A DNA stretch of 64,000 nt from Cymbidium sinense. Taxonomy: Eukaryota > Streptophyta > Magnoliopsida > Asparagales > Orchidaceae. This document shows, one piece after another, positions 35,600 to 45,800 of the stretch. Numbering within the stretch: position 1 is the stretch's first letter; each line of letters opens with the position of its first letter. Below the pieces are notes generated by a model, which was not told the DNA's origin, ran no database searches, and saw only the letters and a program-made list of their open reading frames with translations. The DNA lies in contig CM038222.1 of assembly GCA_021442155.1 (NCBI GenBank), forward strand, positions 23,856,148 to 23,920,147, read 5' to 3'. Position numbers and translations under genes: made by a program.

Positions 35600-36760
35600 G
35601 CTTGATTTGATTATTGAATTGGAACCCTCATTTAACAAATTTAGGTATGCTAAATGGGTTGAAATATTAGAGAGATTTTGAATTTTGTTTTTTTTTTTGG
35701 AGAAGAGACTTTGAATTTGATTTAAATTTAGTACCCACATTCAACAAATTTGGGTATGTTGAATGGGGTTCAAATGTTTTGGAGAGGCACTTAATTGATG
35801 CTTCCATGTGCTCATATTTGAATTTGATTTTATGTTTGGGACCCTCATTTAACAAATTTGGGTTTTAAATGGATCAATTAACTTTATTTTGATTTGATTT
35901 TGGAATCTTCACTTAGCAAATTTATTTATGCTAAATGAGATTCAAGTGCATGTTTGAAAACAATTTTTGAAAGCATTTTGTTATTTATGGTGATGTATCA
36001 TGCATTTTGTTGAATTTGATTTGAAAATGGGATCCTTACTTAGCAAAATTAGGTATGCTAAGTGAAGCCCAATGTTTGATGTATTTTGATTTGATTTTGA
36101 AAATGAGACCTTAGAAAATTTAGTATGCTAAGGAAGCCCAAGATGTATTTTGATTTTATTTTGAAAAATAAGACCCTTAACAAATTTGTCATATTAAGTA
36201 GGGATCAAGTGTGTTTGATGAGTTTGTTTTATTTATTTTGTTTTGAAAGAGGAACTTCTATTTAACAAATGTGGTATGTTAAATAAAGTTCAATTTGTTT
36301 TCAATTTTGAAAAGGTAGGACTCTCATTTGACAAATTTGGGTATGTCAAATGGAGTTCATGTGTTTGATTTATTTGTCATTTTAAAAGGAAACTCTACTT
36401 AGCAAATATGGGTATGTTAAGTAGAATCCAATTTGCTTTTGATTTTTAAAGTGAATTCTCTAGAAATTTGGGTATGTCAAATGGAATTTAAATATGTTTT
36501 AAATTTAGCGATTTTGAAAAGGGGACTTCCATTTCAAATTTAGGTATGTTAAATGGAAATCAATTCTATTTTTCTTTTTGATTTTAAAGATGGGATATTT
36601 GTGTGTGATGTTGCTTTTGAAAAGAGATTAACTTAGCACATGTAGGATGCTAAATGAAATTTCAATTTTATGTCATGATCTTATTTGAAAATCTTCATTC
36701 AACAAGCTTAGGTGTGTTAAATGGAGATTACTATTTTGAAATATGTGCTTTTGGAAAATG
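35600..36760. repeat. Array of about 13 repeats, each with a short hairpin
   Basis: Units of roughly 70-110 bp repeat the order ATTTTGAAAA, an arm such as CATTTAACA, the loop AATTTGGGTA, and the reverse-complement arm such as TGTTAAATG. Perfect or near-perfect arms are at 35,738-35,765 (CATTCAACA/TGTTGAATG), 36,038-36,063 (ACTTAGCA/TGCTAAGT), 36,260-36,285 (TATTTAACA/TGTTAAATA), 36,325-36,352 (CATTTGACA/TGTCAAATG) and 36,395-36,424 (CTACTTAGCA/TGTTAAGTAG). Others (35,629, 35,846, 35,911, 36,112, 36,500, 36,605, 36,695) are imperfect. Arm sequence changes between units while pairing is kept. In the antisense frame the unit could read as a T-Y-P-N-L-L-N peptide repeat, but no long frame persists. 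Confidence 0.75.
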
Positions 36761-37029
36761 GATTTTATAATCATTTGATTTCAAATTTTGAAAAGAACCT
36801 CAATGCAACAATCATGGATATTGTTTCATGAGATTTGGTTATCTTTAAATGTAGATCTTTTATAATGTGAATTTTAATTTGAGAAGTTTTTTTTGAAAGT
36901 ATATATATTTTTTACAAAGAATTTATTTTCTTTAGTATGAGATGAACCTTGCCTCACTAAGAGAATGGTAAAGAGGTTCTAAATTTTAGTCATCTCCTTT
37001 AGTTAATTCAAAGAAATTTTTTAATGGTT
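36761..37029. other. Unassigned AT-rich stretch before the LINE
   Basis: No repeat unit, gene or RNA is recognised in these 270 bp. Similarity to the second LINE starts only at about 37,033, so this is either flanking DNA or a LINE part that the other copy lacks. Confidence 0.4.
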
Positions 37030-37069
37030 ATCCTTTTCTTAGATATTTTCTAGCACTTCTATCTCATAC

Positions 37070-37800
37070 CTAAGAAACATAATCGACTATTGAGTGATTT
37101 TACCTATTAGTCTTTGCACCTTCTTCAATAAGATGATTTCCAAAATTCTAACCAATGCTCGCCTTTACTTCATAGGATTATCTCTCTAAACCAAATTGGT
37201 TTTGTTTGAGATAGATCTTTTTGATAATATTCTACTTGTAAGAATTAATTCATGATTTAGATGCTAAGACTAGAGGTGGCAACATTCTTTTTCAAATTAG
37301 ATATTACCAAAGCTTTTGAAAATATCTTGGGATTTCCTTATCCATATTCTAAATTTATTTGGGTTTTCTGATAAATTTATCTTTCTTATTAAAAATTATA
37401 TTAATAATGCATGGTTTTCTATTTTGCTTAATGGGGAAGCCTTGTGCTTTTTTCCTACTTCCCATGGCTTAAGATAAGGGAATCCTCTATCTCCTACCTT
37501 ATATATTATTGCTGCTAAGTGCTTATCTAGAAGCATCAATGATCTATTCTTAAACAATCCTATAATGTATTATAGAACTATTGGTGGTCTTTTTGTTTCT
37601 CATTTAAGCTTTCCAGATGATTTCATTATTTTCTGCCATGCTTATATTCATCATATCAAGAATCTCAAGATTTTTTTAAAATAAATTTGGTAGAGAAAGT
37701 GGTCCATCTATCAATGATAACAAAAGCTATTTTAATACTTCTTCAAGCATCTCCAATAATAAAATTAATCAAATCCAACATATCACTAACTTTAAACATC
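37070..37800 (+). pseudogene. LINE reverse transcriptase domain, broken (copy C1)
   Basis: Across frames one reads a degraded N-terminal part near 37,190 (ending in an R-G-R-S-like stretch), then N-A-W-F-S-I-L-L-N-G (37,400), then SHGLR*GNPLSPTLYIIA (37,460-37,510), where a TAA replaces the Gln codon of the usual R-Q-G-D motif. The catalytic region reads S-H-L-S-F-P-D-D-F-I-I-F-C at 37,600-37,635. The family normally has F/Y-A-D-D; here Ala is Pro. The enzyme would copy LINE RNA at a nicked target. The stop, the frameshifts and the Pro all point to an inactive relic. Confidence 0.85.
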
Positions 37801-39079
37801 ACCTTCTCTTAAGTACTTAGATGCTCTTTTAAATGTCCAAAATGATCCCATCTTTTGATGTGTTAATTCAAAAATTTTAAATAAAATATGTTTAGAATTT
37901 CATTTACTTTCCTTTGTGGCGTGGTCACTATTCTTAAAAGCACTCAATTCAAAGCCTCTTTAGATTTCAAAATAGTATCCCCACAAATGCTACTCTTATC
38001 AATTGATCGCTTTTAATAAATTTTTTTTGGGGATCTAATTCTACTAAAAATAATGTTGAATTTCCCTAAAAATGTTGTGGTCCCTAGAAAGGTGGTCTGT
38101 TGAAAACTAATTGTGAAGCTATTACCGCTTCTCATAAGCCTGGAATTTTAGAAAAAATGATAGCCTTTGGGATAATTTTGATGAAAAATATTGAAAGGTA
38201 AACACCCTACTATATATGCTTATAAATTTGGTGACTCCCTAGTTTGGAAAAGGCTTTGCTTCATTAAATGAGTTGTTGAACCCTTAATATCTTGGGGTAT
38301 TCATTCTGATTCTTCTTTATTTTGGCAAGACAATTGTATTGGAAATGGCTCTTTTGAATCTCTTTTATATACCCAGTCAACTGTAGCTATCAAAGTTAAC
38401 TCTTTTAGCATAATAACACTTGGAATGAAACAAACTTGAGAATTATATCAGATTTATTTTAGATAACTTTAGAAACATCCTTATTTTCTAACAAACTTGA
38501 CCAAATTCTCTTTAAGCTTTCTTACAATGGTGATTTTGTTCTTAAAGAGGTTAAAAATTTTATTAGAAATAAGAAAAACTCTCTAATATTTTCATTAAAC
38601 TTTGGAACAATATCATTCCCATTTATCATTCGCTTTTGGAGGATTTTGAATAACTTTATCCCTATGGACTTTTGCATTGAATAAAGGGTTTTATTTGCCT
38701 TCAAAGTGCTATTGTTGCTTCATATTGAAAATTTTAATCATGTGTCCAATGGTGCTATTTCTTCTAAATTATGGTTATGGTAAGATGATTTATTTAATAA
38801 ACTACTTTATGGCAATCTTGCATATATCAACTTTGAAGTCTATTTCCAAAATTATGGAAGGTCATATCAAAGTTCTAGTTGTTATTACCCTTATATGGTT
38901 CATCTGGATGGACAAAAAATTGCAATATCATGGTATTCCTATATAAAAGGATCCCTAGAACCAAAGAAAAATTCAAGCTCTATTTAATGTCAATCTTATT
39001 AGTAATATTCATTTTAGAGGCTATAAATTTGTAGCTAAAAAAATTGGTTTTATTGCCATATTGACTCTTATAAAGAGTT

Positions 39080-39480
39080 AGGATTATCCATTGATCAAAC
39101 CCAAAAGAAAATTTGATTAAAGTGAATATGATGGTTCTATTACTCCAATAAATAGGCAGATTCTGGGGATTCTAAAGGTAATGTCATTTATGTTTTTCCC
39201 TATCCTCTCAAAGCATGTTATGTTATCTATGCTGAGCTTATGGCTATCAATAAAGCTATTGAAATTAGTTTGAATAAAAGTTTCCTCAACATCTGGATTG
39301 AAGTTGATGTAATCTTGCATTTTGACATGCTAAACTCTAATAATAGGAAATGCTATTTATTATATCTTCTCAATCATTAAAATCTTCTTTCCCAAGTTTG
39401 TTATAAACTTCCCATATCCTTCATGAAGGTAATGCTTTTGGATTTCAGCTACTTTAGAGCAACTTAACGATTTTAGTTTA
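39080..39480 (+). pseudogene. LINE C-terminal RNase H domain, degraded (copy C1)
   Basis: A downstream domain of the RVT_3 RNase H type is suggested by I-K-V-N-M-x-G-S-I near 39,115 and a later I-W-I-E-V-D-V (39,290-39,310), both in C2-like order. Plant L1 elements often carry this domain after zf-RVT. Several frameshifts interrupt it. Confidence 0.6.
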
Positions 39481-40990
39481 TTTTACAATCAAAATTTGCC
39501 TAAACTTTTAAGGGGTTTGGTCAATCTGGATAACACTAGATTGTCTTATCTCTGATTATAATTTTCTTGGGTTAGTTTTTTCTGTTGGTTTTTAATGAGC
39601 CATTGCTTTTGGTTCCCCTTTCTTAAACCCTCTTTGGGTTGTGTCCATTTAGTTTATTTCAATTTTGCATGTGTCTTTTATTTTGAGCTATTGCTTTGGG
39701 TTAGCCTAGGGTTTGCTACCTGGTGGTTCCTATTTTTCTACCTACATTATCTTGATTTTTTTCAGCCTAGTGGCTGTTGGTTGCCTGGCTGGATGATTAT
39801 TGTTGCTTGTTTATTTTTGTTGACTTTCATTTGGGTGGTGGCTTTGTCTGTTATTTTCTAAATGAGGTTTTCCATATCTCTAAGCTAGTTGCTTCCTTAA
39901 CTAAGTTGGATTTTCTCTTGTGGTGGTGGGTGTGGCTATGTTGGTTTTTGTTGGTTGGCTATTTATTTGCTTACAATCAGTATTGATGGTCTAATTTTGG
40001 ATTTTGATGGTGGGGGTTATTTGACTGTTATTTATTCTTTTTGTGAATTAGGTTTTGGTTGTTACTTTTGCTAGTTTGGTTTGTTTCTTTTGCTTCTAAA
40101 CTTTCCTAGTTATCTTGGGTGGTTTTGGCATGATGGATGCTTTCTTTTCACTAATTTGGATTTTCTACTCATGGTTAGCTAAAATGTTATCGACCTTTAT
40201 ATTATTTTATTAGTTGGTGGATGGGTTCCTATTTTGGCCTTTCTTTCCCGCCTATGGTGACATGGTTGGCTACTCTACTATCGTTCTCCTCTCTATTATA
40301 GCTTCCCTTTTTGGTTTGGGTGACTTGTCGCCTTCCAATTTCTTGTGGAGGACATGAGCTCTTGTGTTTTTCTTTGTCTTGGTTTTTCTAGTTTGTGTTG
40401 TTGGTCATGATGCTTTCCTTTGATTTTATTATTCCCCTTGTGGCTTTGGTGGTGTTCCTAAATCTTGTTTCTGATGGTTGGTTGACTTTATGCTTATTGG
40501 CTTATTTATTTCTGTGGTTTTATTGGCTATTATAACTCTGCTAAAGAGTTTGTAGCCTTCCAAGATGATGGACATGGGATGATCTACAAAAAACAATAAT
40601 GGCCTTGATGTTTCACTCTCTATCTTCTTTAAAGCACTATATGTAATCTAACCTCTTCCTAAGTTTGGATGCTTACATAGTGTTGCTCCTCGAGATGATG
40701 AACAAATCGAGCCTTTTCATTAGCACCTTTTCTTTGCTCCTCTCTTTGCTCATACTCTTTATGCTTGCTTAATTATACCATCCTTTCATTAGTATGTTGC
40801 GATATCTATAGGTTAAGAATCAAAATCAAAGGACCAAAATGTTATATTATTACATTAAAATTGTTGAATTTATTTTGCTTTTGCTTTTATTTTTTTTATA
40901 TTATTGTAATAGTAGGGGTTTATCTCTTTAGGATTTATTATTGCTCTTTGAGCATTAATTTAGATTTACTCTGGACTATATTTTCTCTTA

Positions 40991-42451
40991 ATAAAAAATT
41001 ATTCCCTAAAACCCTAAACTAACCTAAATTAAAACTAAATAAAACATAAAATAAAATAATATTAATTAATTAAATTAAAACTAAACTTAAACTAATAAAC
41101 CCTAAATTTAAATATACATAAGCTTATGTCTTAGAAAACTTGGTTTGTTAAGATGAAATTAAAATAAAAATGTTGAATCAATTTGTTCTCTTAAAAAAAA
41201 CCAAAAACCCTAAACACTAAACTAAAACATGAACCATAAACCTAAAACCTAAACCCTAAATGCTAAATCCTAAACCCTAAACCCTAAACCTATACACTAA
41301 GCTTTAAAACCCTAAATCATAAACCCTAAACCCAAAAACCTAAACCCTAAACCCTAAACCCTAAACCCTAAAACTAACCCTAAACCCTAAACTAACCTAA
41401 ACTAAAAAAACTAAAACCTAAACAAAATAAAACAAAAAAAAAATAATAAAACCTAGACCAAAATAAAATAAATTAAATTAAATTAAACTAAATTAAAACC
41501 TAAACCTAAACCTAAACATAAACCTAAACCTAAAGAGAAAATAAAATAAAAATTAAAAATTAAACTAAAATAGAATAAATAAAAACCTAAACTAAACAAA
41601 AAATAAAAAATAAAAATAAATCCTAAAATAAAAATAAAATAAACCTAAAATAAAAAAAAAAATATAAAAAAACTAAATAAAACCTAAACCTAAAAATAAA
41701 CCTAAAAAATAAAAAATAAAACCTACCCTAAACTAAAAAAAAAAAAAAAAACCTAAACCTAAACCTAAAATAAAAATAAAATAAACTTAAACCTAAATTA
41801 AAATAAACTAAACCAAAATAAATACAACTAAAACCTAAACCTAAAGTGAACTAAACCTACACCTAAACCTAAACTAAATAAAATTAAATAAAATTAAAAT
41901 AAATGAAAACCTAAACTAAAAAATAAAACCTCAAAATAAACCTAAAATTAAAACAAAAAACTAAAAAAATAAAATAAATACCTAAACCTGAACCTAAAAA
42001 AAAATAAAACCTAAACCAAAAAAATAAAATAAAAATGAAACTAAACTAGAAAATTAGCATAAACCTAGAAAATAAACTAAAATAAAAAACCTAAACAAAA
42101 ATAAATAAATCTAAAATAAATAAACCGAACTAAGTAAAAATAAAAAATAAACCTAAACTTATTTATTTAGTCAATTGAAAAAAAACCCATAAACACGAAA
42201 TCCTAAACTCTAAACCCTAAACATACAACCCTTAACCCTATACAATAAACCCTAACCCTAAAATGCCTAAACTATAAACCCTAAACCTAACCCTATGTCC
42301 TAAACCCTAAAAGCATAAACCCTAAACCCTAAACCCTAAACCTTAAACTTTAACCCAAAACCCTAAACCCCAAACCTAAACCTAAAGTAACTAAATAAAT
42401 TAAAAAAATAAACCTAAACCCTAAAACCTAAAAAACCTAAACCTAAACCCT
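40991..42451 (-). repeat. Telomere-like array, CCCTAAA on the plus strand
   Basis: The array starts at the LINE C1 3' end (CCCTAAAACCCTAAAC). 41,200-41,400 is near-canonical, 41,400-42,170 is the A-rich AAATAAAACC variant, and 42,185-42,451 is near-canonical. A short glycine-rich-gene 3' UTR piece is embedded at 41,115-41,200. Confidence 0.88.
41115..41200 (+). pseudogene. Glycine-rich protein 3' UTR scrap, copy 6
   Basis: Only the last 80 or so bases of the retrocopy are present: CTTAGAAAACTTGG, then ATGTTGAATC and TTGTTCTC, then an A run before CCAAAAACCCTAAAC. Its 5' limit differs from the other five copies, so it is either an independent truncation or a later deletion. Confidence 0.75.
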
Positions 42452-42840
42452 AAGAATAGAACCTGATGCAGAACATCACCGCCAACCAAGCTTACTTAGA
42501 TCATGGAGATGAAGGTGGATGCGGTTATCAAGTGGTGGTGGGGATTTGGAGGTGCTGGCATGGAGGTGGTGGTCATGGTGGTTATGGAGGTGGAGGAACA
42601 ATGAGGTTATAATGGTGGGAAGAGAGATCGGATATGATGGTGGATCCCGCTACTGAGAGGCTTGATTCATGGGAACGAGAAATCAAGACCCAAATCCAAT
42701 GCTTATGGAATTGTCTTTATAGAAAGACATTTCTAATTATCTTGGTTTTTGATTTGATTGCTCTTTATCTATGTCTTGTCTCTTAGAAAACTGGTTTGGT
42801 TGATGAAATCAAAAGAAGAAATGTTGAATCTATTCAAAAC
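42452..42840 (+). pseudogene. Glycine-rich RNA-binding protein 3' fragment, copy 5
   Basis: It starts from CCCTAAGAATAGAACC, the same breakpoint as copies 1-4, and reads N-I-T-A-N-Q-A with indels, then GGTGGTGGT-rich codons (42,510-42,620), a stop region, and the shared 3' UTR ending with GTTGAATCTATTC before CATAAACCCTAAAC. There is no open frame through the glycine region. The strand matches the CCCTAAA orientation of its block. Confidence 0.8.
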
Positions 42841-45800
42841 CATAAACCCTAAACTAACTAAAACCTAAAACCTAAACCTAAAACCTAAAACCTAAACCTA
42901 AAACCCGAACCCTAAACAAAAAACCTAAACCCTAAACCCTAAACCCTAAACCCTTAAAACTCAAAACCCTAAACCCTAAAACCCTAAACTTAAAACCTAA
43001 ACCTAAACCTAAACCATTAACTAACTAAAACCTAAACCCTAAACCTTAAACTTAAATCTAAACTAAAAAACCCTAAACCCTAACCAAAACCCTAAACCCT
43101 AAACCCTAAACCTAAACCCTAAACCCAAACTTAAACCCTAAACCTAAACCCTAAACCCTAAACCTAAAAAAACCTAAAACCTAAAACCTAAAAAAACCTA
43201 AGAAATAAACCTAAAATAAAATAAATAAAGAAACCTAAACTAACTAAAAAATAAAATAAAATCCCACACTAAACCTAAACCTAAAAAAAAAAATAAAATA
43301 AAAAAAACTAAATAAAATAAAATAAATAAAACCAAAACTAAATTAAAAAAATAAAATAAACTTAAAAAGCCTAAATATAATAAACCTAAATGTAAAATAA
43401 AAAATAAAATAAACCTAAAATAAAATAAAATAAAATAAAACCTAAACCTAAATAATAAACCTAAAATAAAACATAAAATAAATAAAAAATAAACCTAAAC
43501 CCTAAACTAAAAAAACCTAAACCTAAAATAAAAATAAAATAAACCTAAACCTAAACAAAAATTAATTAAACAAAAATAAATAAAACCTAAACCTAAACTA
43601 AATAAAACAAAATAATCTAAAAATAAACCAAAACATAAACTAAAATAAATAAAAATTAAACCTAAAAACTTAAAACCTAAACCTAAAATAAATAAAATAA
43701 AACTTAAACCTAAACCTAAAATAAAAATAAAACTAAACCTAAAAAATTAAATAAAAAATAAACCTAAAAATATAAAGCTAAACTTAAACCTAAAAAATAA
43801 ACTAAACTAAAATTCTTAAGTTAAAATAAAAAAACATAAAATAAATAAACTAAGCTAACTAATAAAAATAAACCTAAATAAATAAAATAAAATAAAATAA
43901 ATAAACCTAAACCTACTAGTTTACTTAATTTTAAAAAAAAACCTAAACCTAAACCTAAAACCCTAAACCTACCTAAACTAAACCTAAACCCTAAACCTAA
44001 ACCCTAAACCTAAACCTAAACCTAAACCCTAAACTTAAACCTAAACCCTAAACCCTAAACCTAAACCCTAAAAAAAAAAAACCTAAACCTAAACTAAATA
44101 AAACAAAAAAAAATAAAATAAATGAAAATAATTTAAACCAAAATAAAATAAAATAAATAAAATAAAATAAAAACATAAACTAAAACCTAAACCTAAAAAG
44201 TGAATAAAATAAAAATTAAAAATTAAACTAAAATAAAAAAAAATTAAAACTTAAACTAAACTAAAAAATAAAATACCTAAATAAAATAAAAACTAAATGT
44301 AAAATAAAATAAAATAAAATTTAAATAAAAACTTGAATAAAAATATTAATAAAAGTAAACATAAATAAAAATTAAAAATAAAATGAACTAAAATAAATAA
44401 AAAAATAATTAAATAAACCTAAACCTACAAGTTTACATAATTTTAAAAAAAAGCAGAAAATCAAAATAAACCCTAACCATAAACCTTAAATCAAACCCTA
44501 AACACTAAACCCTAAACCCTAAACCTAAACCCTAAATGCTAAACCTAAAACCCTAAACCCTAAACCCTAACACTAACCCTAAATTCTAACCCTAAAGCCT
44601 AAATCCTACAAACCTAAACCCTAAACTCTAACCCTAAACCCTAAACCCTAAAAACTTAAAACCTAAACCTAAACTAAATAAAACCTAAAAACAAAATAAA
44701 TGAAAAAAACCTAAAGCTAAATAATATAAAATAATATAAAATAAAAACATAAACTAAAACCTAAACCTAAACCTATAGCTAAACCAAAAATTAAAATAAT
44801 ACAAAAAATAAAAACAAATCTAAAATAAAATACATAAAAACCTAAAATAAACTAAAAAATAAAATAACCGTAAAAATAAAAAACTTAAAAAAAAAAGCTA
44901 AATGTAAAATGAAAATAAAATAAACCTAAAATAAAATAAAAACTAAATAAAAACCTAAACCTACAAAATAAACCTAAAATAAAACCTAAATATAATATTA
45001 AATCTTAAAAAATAAATTTGAAAATTAAACTAAAAAATAAATAAATAAATAACCTAAACCATAAACTAAAAAATAATTAAACCTAAAATAGAAAAAATAA
45101 AATACACCTAAACATAAAATAAAATAAAGAAATTAAAATAAATAAAACCAAAACCTAAACCTAAAACATAAACTAAATTAAATAAAATAAATTAAAAATA
45201 AACTAAAATAAATGACCTAAAATAAAATAAATAAACTAAACTAAATAAAAAAGAAATAATATAAATAAATAAAAATAAAAATATAATAAACTAAAATAAA
45301 TAAAAAATAAACTAAACAAACTTAATAAGCCTAAACATACTGATTTTAAAAAAAAAATCTTAAACCCAAAACCTAAAACCTTATTTCTTAAACCATAAAC
45401 CCTAAACCCTAAACTGTGAAGCCAACTGTAAACCCTAAACCCTAAACCCTAAACAATAAACCCTAAATAAAAAAAAAATATTAAAAAAACTGTAACCCTA
45501 AACCATAAAACCCTAAACTCTAAACCCTAAACCCTAAACACTAAATGCTAAAACCTAAACAATAAACTATAAACCCTAAACCCTAAACTAACACTAAACA
45601 TTAAACCCAAAACTAACCCTAAAACCTAAACTCTAACCCTAACCCTAAACTCTAAACCTTAAATCATAAACCCTAAACCCCAAAATACTAAACCCTAAAT
45701 CCTAAACTAACCCTAAACCCTAAATCCTAAAAATCCTAAACCCTAAACCTAAACCTAAAACCCTAAATCCTAAAAAAGTTAAAACCAAAAAATAGTTAAT

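Larger units (their letters stand above)
33241..35600. other. Unassigned AT-rich sequence with microsatellites
   Basis: No protein family is recognised. The longest non-repeat frame, minus 33,887-33,636 (83 codons), contains ERYYHDYPTLCPVKIKDIQI but matches nothing I know. It could be an eroded part of the gypsy body, since it lies directly upstream of the pol remnant on the same strand. Hydrophobic frames near 34,640-34,850 are from a polypyrimidine tract. Confidence 0.4.
37030..40990 (+). mobile_element. 5'-truncated LINE, copy C1 (RT to 3' end)
   Basis: Order on the plus strand: RT (37,070-37,800), RT connection and zf-RVT region (38,040-38,800), RNase H (39,080-39,480), T/G-rich 3' region (39,540-40,990). 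ORF1, endonuclease and the RT N-terminus are absent. The 3' end (about 40,990) abuts CCCTAAA repeats. Numerous frameshifts and stops make it dead. Copy C2 (48,697-52,270) matches it along its length, so both derive from one family. Confidence 0.85.

Noticed and set aside
35600..36760. CRISPR-like array of spaced hairpin repeats
   Set aside because: Repeats are degenerate, spacers are themselves repeated, no cas genes exist, and the context is a plant nuclear genome.
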